Origin: an uncultured Pseudorhodobacter sp.
GTDB lineage: Bacteria; Pseudomonadota; Alphaproteobacteria; Rhodobacterales; Rhodobacteraceae
Reading direction: 5' to 3'
DNA length: 5,109 nt
NCBI GenBank assembly: GCA_937910975.1
Contig: CALEMZ010000178.1
Span: 1 to 5,109, forward strand
This document shows positions 1-4,436 of the stretch, one piece after another. The notes under the pieces are model-generated. The model had not been told where the DNA came from and did no database searches. It saw only the letters and a program-made list of their open reading frames with translations. The number at the start of each line of letters is the position of its first letter. Positions within the stretch are counted from its first letter, which is position 1. Made by a program: the position numbers and the translations under genes.

Positions 1-60
1 CGCCGTCAACGCCGCAAATCCGGCTGAGGCCAGCGCCCAAAATTGCCATGTCATTTGCAT
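1..60 (-). CDS. EamA/DMT-type membrane transporter, N-terminal fragment
   Basis: Only the first 20 codons are present; the gene runs off the left edge. The visible protein starts MQMTWQFWALASAGFAALTA, a short polar start leading into a hydrophobic helix. It resembles the first transmembrane segment of Rhodobacteraceae EamA (drug/metabolite transporter superfamily) permeases, whose opening typically reads WQFWAxxSAxFAALTA. The start at position 60 is supported by an AAGGAG ribosome binding site at 72-67 with a 6-base spacer; a second ATG two codons later (54) would be spaced worse. The gene lies downstream of the rpsU terminator on the same strand, so it probably has its own promoter in the roughly 55 bases before it, but I see no convincing one. 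The substrate cannot be inferred. The family call is by resemblance of a short segment only. Confidence 0.55.
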   Translation of the reverse strand, partial: MQMTWQFWALASAGFAALTA

Positions 61-115
61 CACGCGCTCCTTAACCTTCAGAAGAGCTTGAACCGATCCG
101 GCTCAACAGGCAAAG

Positions 116-144
116 AAAAACCCCCAAGCTCGCGCGAGGGGGTT
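116..144 (-). terminator. Intrinsic terminator of rpsU
   Basis: Read on the minus strand, AACCCCC (144-138) can pair with GGGGGTT (125-119), giving a GC-rich stem whose top contains a self-complementary CTCGCGCGAG. A run of five T follows on the minus strand (120-116), overlapping the stem's own end. Orientation and position fit termination of the rpsU transcript and insulation of the downstream permease gene. Confidence 0.75.
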
Positions 145-287
145 AACCTTTAGTGGGGTCGCCCCCACCAGTGTTCGCTTAAAGACCAGACAGACAAATT
201 TCTTCACCTGCCTTGAAATCCAAAAAACCTAAGATAGATTTCCCGGTTTTCGCTTACGCCGATCTTGAAGACCGCCGTCGCTAGGGC
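145..287 (-). other. Long 3' untranslated region of rpsU, no gene seen
   Basis: About 140 bases lie between the rpsU stop codon and its terminator. No plausible reading frame, tRNA or tmRNA (no alphaproteobacterial tag-peptide sequence) is visible. It holds the hairpin at 153-168 and two partial copies of the rpsU 3' end: an exact 11-base copy at 177-187 of the sequence at 286-296, and an 18-base copy at 264-281 that matches 287-304 at 16 of 18 positions. Confidence 0.5.
153..168. other. Perfect hairpin in the rpsU 3' region
   Basis: GTGGGG (153-158) and CCCCAC (163-168) form a perfect 6-bp stem around a 4-base loop. It lies just upstream of the intrinsic terminator on the rpsU transcript and has no T-run of its own. 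It could stabilise the 3' end of the mRNA, or be the body of a 3'-UTR-derived small RNA; there is no further evidence for either. Confidence 0.5.
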
Positions 288-494
288 TTAAAGACCGCCT
301 TCGCGCTGGAGCTTCTTGCGTGCGAGCTTGCGCGCACGCCGGATTGCTTCGGCTTGCTCACGGGCTTTTTTGACGGAGGGTTTCTCGAAATGTTGCTTGA
401 GCTTCATTTCGCGGAACACGCCTTCGCGCTGGAGCTTTTTCTTCAAAGCCCGAAGGGCTTGTTCGACGTTATTGTCGCGGACGCTGACCTGCAT
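288..494 (-). CDS. rpsU: 30S ribosomal protein S21
   Basis: This 68-residue basic protein is a component of the small ribosomal subunit; S21 binds near the 3' end of 16S rRNA and takes part in translation initiation. It begins MQVSVRDNNVEQALRALKKK and then carries the family's Lys/Arg-rich helices, including FEKPSVKKAREQAEA (residues 37-51) and a basic tail. Length and sequence are as expected for Rhodobacteraceae S21. The ATG at 494 is preceded by an AAGGTGGT ribosome binding site (511-504), partly enclosed in a hairpin. The segment KKLQREG occurs twice (around residues 19-25 and 60-66) and is encoded by an exact 19-base DNA repeat. The gene is monocistronic in appearance: its own sigma70-like promoter at 576-548 upstream and a terminator at 144-116 downstream. 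The identification is firm. Confidence 0.96.
   Translation of the reverse strand: MQVSVRDNNVEQALRALKKKLQREGVFREMKLKQHFEKPSVKKAREQAEAIRRARKLARKKLQREGGL
296..437. repeat. 19-base exact direct repeat inside rpsU
   Basis: The 19 bases at 296-314 recur exactly at 419-437. On the coding strand both copies are in the same frame and encode KLQREG plus the first base of the next codon. The intervening sequence is the body of rpsU. Confidence 0.85.
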
Positions 495-513
495 GTGGTT
501 TTCACCACCTTTC
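495..513 (-). promoter_or_regulatory. rpsU ribosome binding site in a GAAA-tetraloop hairpin
   Basis: On the rpsU mRNA, GTGGT (508-504), loop GAAA (503-500) and ACCAC (499-495) form a perfect 5-bp stem capped by a GNRA tetraloop. The 5' arm is the downstream half of the Shine-Dalgarno sequence AAGGTGGT (511-504), and the 3' arm ends at the base immediately before the ATG. The fold would partly mask the ribosome binding site; a regulatory role is inference. Confidence 0.6.
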
Positions 514-523
514 TAAGTTAAAT

Positions 524-555
524 TTGCACGGATGTGCAGGCTCGCGCCCTATAAC
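524..555 (+). promoter_or_regulatory. Weak candidate promoter for the COQ9 gene
   Basis: A plus-strand TATAAC (550-555) overlaps the rpsU -10 element on the opposite strand, as in bidirectional promoters. The best upstream hexamer is TTGCAC (524-529), but the 20-base spacing is too long for a standard promoter, so only the -10 is noteworthy. Confidence 0.25.
525..538. other. Inverted repeat between rpsU and COQ9 genes
   Basis: TGCAC (525-529), GGAT spacer, GTGCA (534-538) is a perfect inverted repeat. It falls a few bases downstream of the predicted rpsU transcription start, so it would form a hairpin at the very 5' end of that mRNA. It also overlaps the only -35-like hexamer for the divergent COQ9 gene, so it could instead be an operator. 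Confidence 0.5.
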
Positions 556-576
556 AAAGGGTGGGTGGCTTGTCTA
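548..576 (-). promoter_or_regulatory. Predicted sigma70-type promoter of rpsU
   Basis: On the minus strand, TAGACA (576-571; one mismatch to TTGACA) is followed by a 17-base spacer and TATAGG (553-548; two mismatches to TATAAT). This predicts transcription starting near 541 and a leader of about 47 bases containing the 525-538 inverted repeat and the ribosome-binding-site hairpin. Confidence 0.6.
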
Positions 577-600
577 CCATCCCGACCATCGGAGGTGCCA

Positions 601-1335
601 ATGATGACCGACCAAACCCATGCTACCCCCCCGGAAAACGGGCTGGAGGCCGCAAAACAAGCGATTTTGGAGGCTGCGCTGCCCCATGTTGCCTTCGACG
701 GCTGGTCGGATGTGACCTTTCGCGCCGCCGTGGCCGATTCGGGTGTGACGGAGGGGCTGGCCTGCGCGCTCTATCCGCGCGGCGGGCTGGATCTTGCGCT
801 GACCTTCCACAGTCAGGGCGACGCCGCGATGGTCGAGCGCCTTGCGCAAAGCGACCTTGCCGCGCGGCGCTATTCCGACCGGGTGGCCTTCGCCATTCGC
901 ACGAGGCTGGAGCTGGTGGCGGATAAGGAGCTTGTGCGCCGGAGTACCACCTTGTTTTCCCTGCCGCAAAACGCTGCTGAGGGCGCGCGCGTGATCTGGG
1001 GCACTGCCGATGCGATCTGGAAGGCGCTTGGCGATACCAGCACCGATTTCAACTGGTACACAAAGCGCGCCACCCTCTCGGGTGTCTATGGTGCCACCGT
1101 GCTGTTCTGGCTGGGCGATGACAGTCCGGGGCGCAGCGCCACGTGGGATTTTTTGGATCGCCGCATCGACGATGTGATGCAGATTGAGAAGTTCAAAGCC
1201 AGCTTGCGCGACAATCCCCTTACCAAAGCCCTGCGCGATGGGCCTTTTTCGGCAGCGCTTAACGTATTGGAAAAGCTGAAAATGCCGGATAAGCTAAAGA
1301 TGCCCGATGATCTGCCCGGCAGATTTCGGCGCTGA
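601..1335 (+). CDS. COQ9: COQ9-family ubiquinone biosynthesis protein
   Basis: COQ9 is a lipid-binding accessory protein of ubiquinone synthesis that supports the hydroxylase step in eukaryotes; the alphaproteobacterial homologues are assumed to act likewise. The 244-residue product has an N-terminal TetR-like helical region (about 18-60, ending in ALYPRGG), a hydrophobic-pocket middle region, and the family signature FNWYTKRATLSGVYGATVLF (150-169) followed by WLGDDS. The C-terminus carries a tandem duplication KLKMPD-KLKMPD (225-236) before an Arg-rich end. The frame is open back to an ATG at 532, but GGAGGT at 591-596 points to ATG 601 (4-base spacer) or the adjacent ATG 604 (7-base spacer, possibly preferred). 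The quinone oxidoreductase gene follows after 42 bases with no terminator between, so the two may share a transcript. The family call is solid; the role in bacteria is inferred from the family. Confidence 0.88.
   Translation: MMTDQTHATPPENGLEAAKQAILEAALPHVAFDGWSDVTFRAAVADSGVTEGLACALYPRGGLDLALTFHSQGDAAMVERLAQSDLAARRYSDRVAFAIRTRLELVADKELVRRSTTLFSLPQNAAEGARVIWGTADAIWKALGDTSTDFNWYTKRATLSGVYGATVLFWLGDDSPGRSATWDFLDRRIDDVMQIEKFKASLRDNPLTKALRDGPFSAALNVLEKLKMPDKLKMPDDLPGRFRR
1273..1308 (+). repeat. Tandem 18-base duplication in the COQ9 gene
   Basis: Two adjacent 18-base units, 1273-1290 and 1291-1308, both encode KLKMPD. They differ at three bases, all at synonymous third codon positions (CTG/CTA, AAA/AAG, CCG/CCC). 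Confidence 0.8.
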
Positions 1336-1377
1336 TAGGCCACCAAAAAGCGGCTACCCTAGTAATATGAGGCACAA

Positions 1378-2370
1378 ATGACCCTACCCCATACCATGCT
1401 CGCGATTGAGATCACGCAGGCCGGGGGGCCAGATGTGCTGGCACCCTGCACGATCCCGGTTCCTGTGCCGGGGCATGGTCAGATTGTAATCCGGGTGGCC
1501 TTTGCCGGGGTTAACCGGCCCGATGCGTTACAGCGCGCCGGGGCTTATAACCCGCCCGCCAACGCCTCGCCCCTGCCGGGGCTGGAGGCCTCGGGCCATA
1601 TCGCTGCCATCGGCCCCGGTGTCACGCGCTGGCAAGTGGGCGAAGCCGTCTGCGCGTTGCTGCCCGGCGGTGGCTACGCCGAATACGCGCTGACAGCGGC
1701 TGATCAAGCCCTGCCGATCCCCCAAGGGATGAGCCTGCGCGAAGCCGCCTGCTTACCCGAAACCTGCTTTACCGTCTGGTCGAATGTTGTCATGCGCGGT
1801 GGTCTCAAGGCCGGAGAGCGGTTTTTGGTTCATGGCGGCACCTCCGGCATTGGCACCACCGCGATCCAAATCGCCCGCGCCCTTGGCGCTCGGGTTTTTA
1901 CCACCGCAGGCTCGGATGAAAAATGCGCGGTTTGCACCGATCTTGGGGCCGAAAAAGCCCTGAATTATAAAAATGATGATTTTGTCGCGCTGATGAAGTC
2001 GCTGGGCGGGGCCGATCTGATCCTTGATATGGTTGGCGGCAGCTATCTGCCCCGCAATGTGCGGAGCCTTGCCGATGATGGCCGTCTGGTACAGATCGCC
2101 TTTCTGACCGGGCCAAAAGTTGAACTGAACTTTGCCGAAGTGATGATGCGCCGCCTAACGATAACCGGCTCCACCCTGCGCCCGCAATCCGATCTGGCCA
2201 AGGCCCGCATCGCGGCCGAGGTGGAGCAGCACGTCTGGCCCATGGTTGCGCGCGGCGCGCTGAAACCAGTGATGGACAGCGAATTCCCCCTGAACGGTGC
2301 CGCCGATGCCCATAGGCGGATCGAAAGTTCCGGCCATATCGGCAAGATCGTCCTGAAAGTAGGGGATTGA
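1378..2370 (+). CDS. NAD(P)H:quinone oxidoreductase, zinc-independent MDR family (PIG3 type)
   Basis: This 330-residue protein belongs to the medium-chain dehydrogenase/reductase superfamily, quinone oxidoreductase branch, which reduces quinones or related enones with NADPH in the cytoplasm. An N-terminal GroES-like domain contains GVNRPDALQRAGAYNPP (44-60) and PGLEASGHI (67-75). A Rossmann domain follows, with the nucleotide-binding loop VHGGTSGIGTTAIQIA (151-166); the HGGTSGIG form is typical of the PIG3 subgroup. ITGSTLRPQS (262-271) is another family block, and the protein ends IGKIVLKVGD. The zinc-ligand pattern of alcohol dehydrogenases is absent, and the length is normal. The ATG at 1378 has a weak GAGG site at 1369-1372; an internal ATG at 1396 is an alternative start and would remove six residues. 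It follows the COQ9 gene by 42 bases on the same strand, suggesting joint expression. The exact substrate is unknown. Confidence 0.92.
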   Translation: MTLPHTMLAIEITQAGGPDVLAPCTIPVPVPGHGQIVIRVAFAGVNRPDALQRAGAYNPPANASPLPGLEASGHIAAIGPGVTRWQVGEAVCALLPGGGYAEYALTAADQALPIPQGMSLREAACLPETCFTVWSNVVMRGGLKAGERFLVHGGTSGIGTTAIQIARALGARVFTTAGSDEKCAVCTDLGAEKALNYKNDDFVALMKSLGGADLILDMVGGSYLPRNVRSLADDGRLVQIAFLTGPKVELNFAEVMMRRLTITGSTLRPQSDLAKARIAAEVEQHVWPMVARGALKPVMDSEFPLNGAADAHRRIESSGHIGKIVLKVGD

Positions 2371-2407
2371 ACGCTGCTATGGGTCTGAGTTTGCTGCGGC
2401 TGGGGTA

Positions 2408-2824
2408 TTATTGGTCTAATTGTTTCTCGAAAACCAAATCTCCATCCACAGCGATCCCCGTCTGCCGCCAACCCAAATGCCGATAAAACCCCTCCGCGCG
2501 ACTACCAGCTTCGGTGGTCAGATGGGCCTTGCTATGCCCTTCGCGCGCAAGATCGGCAATGGCCTGCTCAAGAAGCATCTGTCCGATACCTAAACCCTCG
2601 CTGGGCGGGTCAACGAACACTGCCCAGATGGAGCCATCGCGCGGATTGCTGGCTGAAAATCCAAGCAGGCGCTGATTGTTTTCAATTATCCAAATGCGCC
2701 AGTTCTGAATGTACCAAAGATAGTCCTCAAAACAGACGGATGCGGGGCTGTTCAACCTGTTTTCTGTCACCGCCGCCCGGATTTCCATAAGTTGGGCGAT
2801 GTCGGAGATTGTGCCCTTACGCAT
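2408..2824 (-). CDS. GNAT-family N-acetyltransferase
   Basis: The 138-residue protein has the Gcn5-related acetyltransferase fold signature; such enzymes transfer an acetyl group from acetyl-CoA to an amine, with the acceptor unknown here. The acetyl-CoA-binding motif A is at about 69-88 (VFVDPPSEGLGIGQMLLEQA), with Glu76 where the Q/R of the usual Q/R-x-x-G-x-G/A pattern stands. Motif B, AEGFYRHLGW (110-119), is a classic GNAT C-terminal element. The length is that of a single-domain enzyme. The ATG at 2824 is preceded by only a weak GGGGA-like site about 8-10 bases upstream. It lies 30 bases downstream of the RNase T2 gene on the same strand, so it may be read from that gene's promoter. It converges on the quinone oxidoreductase gene across 37 bases with no clear terminator. 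Its composition looks somewhat more AT-rich than its neighbours, by eye only. Confidence 0.85.
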   Translation of the reverse strand: MRKGTISDIAQLMEIRAAVTENRLNSPASVCFEDYLWYIQNWRIWIIENNQRLLGFSASNPRDGSIWAVFVDPPSEGLGIGQMLLEQAIADLAREGHSKAHLTTEAGSRAEGFYRHLGWRQTGIAVDGDLVFEKQLDQ

Positions 2825-2854
2825 ATAATTTTTTCCCCAAAGTCACCGCCGCTC

Positions 2855-3499
2855 TTACCGCACCGCACCCAATATCGCATCGTTCATCCGGCAATCGCGG
2901 ATCGTGTCGGCCCCACAGCGGCGCGGCTCCAGCGTCTTGGTCAGGCACAACCGCACCTCTTGGATCATCCCGGCCTTGCAGGTGACGGTGATCATATCCT
3001 TGGCCAACCCCGGATTGGCCGCCAAAAACGCCTCTTCCACTACTGCCGCAGGCACTTCCAACGTCTTGTTGATCTTGCCAAAAACCTCCGGTTCTTTGAC
3101 CGAAGCAAAGGCCTTGCGCGCTGTTGAAAAGTAGTCGCTGGCCGAAAGCCCCGCACAACGCCCGTGCTTTTTCCACTGATACCAAGCCAGCCCCGCGCTG
3201 CCCATGATATCGGCCATCGCCGCTGATTGGCTGCGCGAGGGATCACGCGCGGTGGTGCGGCAATAGGAGGGCCAGCCCTGCTCATACTGCGGCCACAACC
3301 CGTGCAGCGTGAAGGTCAGCCCCTTTCCTGGCAGGCATTGGTCTTCCCCGCGCGCATCTCCCTCCAGTGCGCACCAATTCGAAGACCAGCTCAACGCCAT
3401 CACATAATAGTCGAAATCTCCGGCCTTTTCGTCGCCTGCACGGGCCATCGCCCCCGAAAACGCCATCACAAACCCGATCACTACAGCAAAAATACGCAT
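2855..3499 (-). CDS. Secreted ribonuclease T2 family protein
   Basis: RNase T2 enzymes are secreted or periplasmic endoribonucleases that cleave through a 2',3'-cyclic phosphate. The 214-residue precursor starts with a signal peptide (MRIFAVVIGFVMAFSGAMA), with likely cleavage after ARA (residue 21). Conserved active-site motif I is FTLHGLWPQ (63-71, His66). Motif II is WYQWKKHGRC (106-115, His112), where Gln108 replaces the family's catalytic Glu and Tyr107 replaces the neighbouring His of the usual HEWxKHG. Eight cysteines (43, 55, 80, 115, 174, 185, 195, 203) could form four disulfides, fitting export. The ATG at 3499 is chosen for its AGAGGA site (3513-3508, 8-base spacer) and the signal peptide; longer versions of the frame would overlap the divergent gene's start. 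A good -10 box lies upstream. The GNAT gene follows 30 bases downstream. The family is clear; catalytic activity is less certain. Confidence 0.92.
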   Translation of the reverse strand: MRIFAVVIGFVMAFSGAMARAGDEKAGDFDYYVMALSWSSNWCALEGDARGEDQCLPGKGLTFTLHGLWPQYEQGWPSYCRTTARDPSRSQSAAMADIMGSAGLAWYQWKKHGRCAGLSASDYFSTARKAFASVKEPEVFGKINKTLEVPAAVVEEAFLAANPGLAKDMITVTCKAGMIQEVRLCLTKTLEPRRCGADTIRDCRMNDAILGAVR

Positions 3500-3526
3500 T
3501 TTCTCTTTCCTCTGCCCGCTCGGCCC

Positions 3527-3555
3527 ATTATATGCAGCCTGACTTCCCCGAAAAC
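3527..3555 (-). promoter_or_regulatory. Predicted promoter of the RNase T2 gene
   Basis: On the minus strand a perfect TATAAT lies at 3532-3527. The -35 region about 17 bases upstream reads GTTTTC (3555-3550), a poor match to TTGACA. The position predicts a start near 3520 and a short leader of about 20 bases before the ATG at 3499. Confidence 0.5.
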
Positions 3556-3624
3556 GATAAGACGCGAGGCCCTGTCCCGCAGCCGTTTTCCCGGCGTGGA
3601 AGGGATTTGTAAAGGAGTGTTGCG

Positions 3625-4392
3625 ATGAACAAGCCACTGATGTCCAAAGCAACCGCCGTCTGGCTGGTGGACAACACAACCCTGACCTTCAAGCAGGTCG
3701 CTGATTTTTGCGGGTTGCACGAACTTGAGGTCCAGGGCATCGCCGATGGCGATGTGGCTACCGGTGTCAAAGGGTTTGACCCTGTGTCCAACAACCAGTT
3801 GGAACCGGGCGAGATTGAAAAAGGCCAGAAAGACCCGGCCTATAGGCTGAAACTGAAATTCAACGCCTCCGCAGTGGGGGAAGAAAAACGCCGTGGCCCG
3901 CGCTACACGCCCCTGTCCAAACGTCAGGACCGCCCGGCGGCAATCCTTTGGCTCGTGAAATTTCACCCTGAACTGACCGACGGTCAGGTTGGCAAGCTGG
4001 TGGGTACTACCAAGCCGACCATTCAGGCGATACGCAGCCGCACCCATTGGAACATCAGCAACATCACACCGATTGATCCGGTGGCTCTTGGCCTATGCCG
4101 CCAAACCGAGTTGGATTCTGCCGTGCAAGTCGCCGTACGCAAGAAAGCCGCCGACGGTAGCGTGATGTCGGATGACGAGCGTCGCAAGCTCGTTTCCACT
4201 GAGCAATCGCTCGGTATGCGGGATGAGCCGAAAATGCCGTCTTCTATCGCCGGGCTGGAGAATTTCAGCCTGTCCGAGCGCGAAGAGAAATCGGCCGATT
4301 ACTCTGATGCCGACAGCTTCTTCAACCTCCCCGATGCGGATGAGGACGACGAGGATGACAATGACAATGACAAAAACACTCCGCGCCGCTGA
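3625..4392 (+). CDS. trcR: DUF1013 / TrcR-type cell-cycle transcriptional regulator
   Basis: This 255-residue protein is a member of the alphaproteobacterial DUF1013 family, often annotated as the cell-cycle transcriptional regulator TrcR; the role is taken from that family name. Two helix-turn-helix-like segments are visible: about 8-45 (TFKQVADFCGLHELEVQGIA inside) and about 103-143 (LTDGQVGKLVGTTKPTIQAI inside). A conserved basic linker, EEKRRGPRYTPLSKRQDRPA (86-105), lies between them. ITPIDPVALGLCRQTELDSA (147-166) is another family-like block. The C-terminus is a strongly acidic, low-complexity tail (about 226-250), ending in a short basic TPRR. The ATG at 3625 has an excellent AAGGAG site (3612-3617, 7-base spacer). 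It diverges from the RNase T2 gene; I see no strong promoter for it in the 125-base spacer. It ends 16 bases before a strong terminator, so it appears to be transcribed alone. Confidence 0.87.
   Translation: MNKPLMSKATAVWLVDNTTLTFKQVADFCGLHELEVQGIADGDVATGVKGFDPVSNNQLEPGEIEKGQKDPAYRLKLKFNASAVGEEKRRGPRYTPLSKRQDRPAAILWLVKFHPELTDGQVGKLVGTTKPTIQAIRSRTHWNISNITPIDPVALGLCRQTELDSAVQVAVRKKAADGSVMSDDERRKLVSTEQSLGMRDEPKMPSSIAGLENFSLSEREEKSADYSDADSFFNLPDADEDDEDDNDNDKNTPRR
4339..4377 (+). repeat. Acidic-codon low-complexity tract in the trcR tail
   Basis: The DNA encoding the Asp/Glu/Asn-rich tail is built of near-repeats of GAT/GAC/GAG codons and ends in a repeated AATGAC hexamer preceded by GATGAC. The tract is in frame, so gain or loss of a unit would alter tail length without a frameshift. 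Confidence 0.6.
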
Positions 4393-4408
4393 GTGAAGCG
4401 AGAGCCTC

Positions 4409-4436
4409 AAAAAAGCACCCTTCGGGGTGCTTTTTT
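4409..4436. terminator. Bidirectional intrinsic terminator with UUCG loop
   Basis: AAAAAAGCACCC (4409-4420), TTCG loop (4421-4424) and GGGTGCTTTTTT (4425-4436) make a perfect 12-bp palindromic arm pair. The A-run and T-run flank a 6-bp GC-rich core with the extra-stable C(UUCG)G tetraloop, so it works on either strand. It ends trcR on the plus strand and can end the recR-LytTR transcript on the minus strand. Confidence 0.93.

Noticed and set aside
141..148. GGTTAACC palindrome as a CtrA-type or other operator
   Set aside because: It has no second TTAA half-site at the proper spacing and overlaps the terminator stem, so it is probably incidental.
145..287. tmRNA, tRNA or 6S-like RNA in the rpsU 3' region
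   Set aside because: No tag-peptide coding sequence, acceptor stem, T-loop or large closed-bubble structure can be recognised; only a short hairpin and the terminator are present.
532..600. Upstream ATG at 532 as the COQ9 start
   Set aside because: The added 23 residues do not look like the family, there is no ribosome binding site before 532, and a strong GGAGGT sits directly before the ATG pair at 601/604.
2371..2407. Terminator between the convergent quinone oxidoreductase and GNAT genes
   Set aside because: No stem with a following T-run could be found in these 37 bases on either strand.
2043..2471. 142-codon minus-strand frame over the end of the quinone oxidoreductase and GNAT genes
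   Set aside because: It overlaps two recognisable genes and has no protein-like features of its own.
3227..3628. 133-codon plus-strand frame opposite the RNase T2 gene
   Set aside because: It is a shadow of the real minus-strand gene, with no plausible ribosome binding site or family resemblance.
3500..3679. Long N-terminal extension of the RNase T2 frame
   Set aside because: It would place sequence before an obvious signal peptide and overlap the start of the divergent trcR gene; the ATG at 3499 has a good ribosome binding site.
3481..4047. 188-codon minus-strand frame opposite trcR
   Set aside because: It is antisense to a well-supported gene, runs across the RNase/trcR spacer, and its translation resembles no known family.
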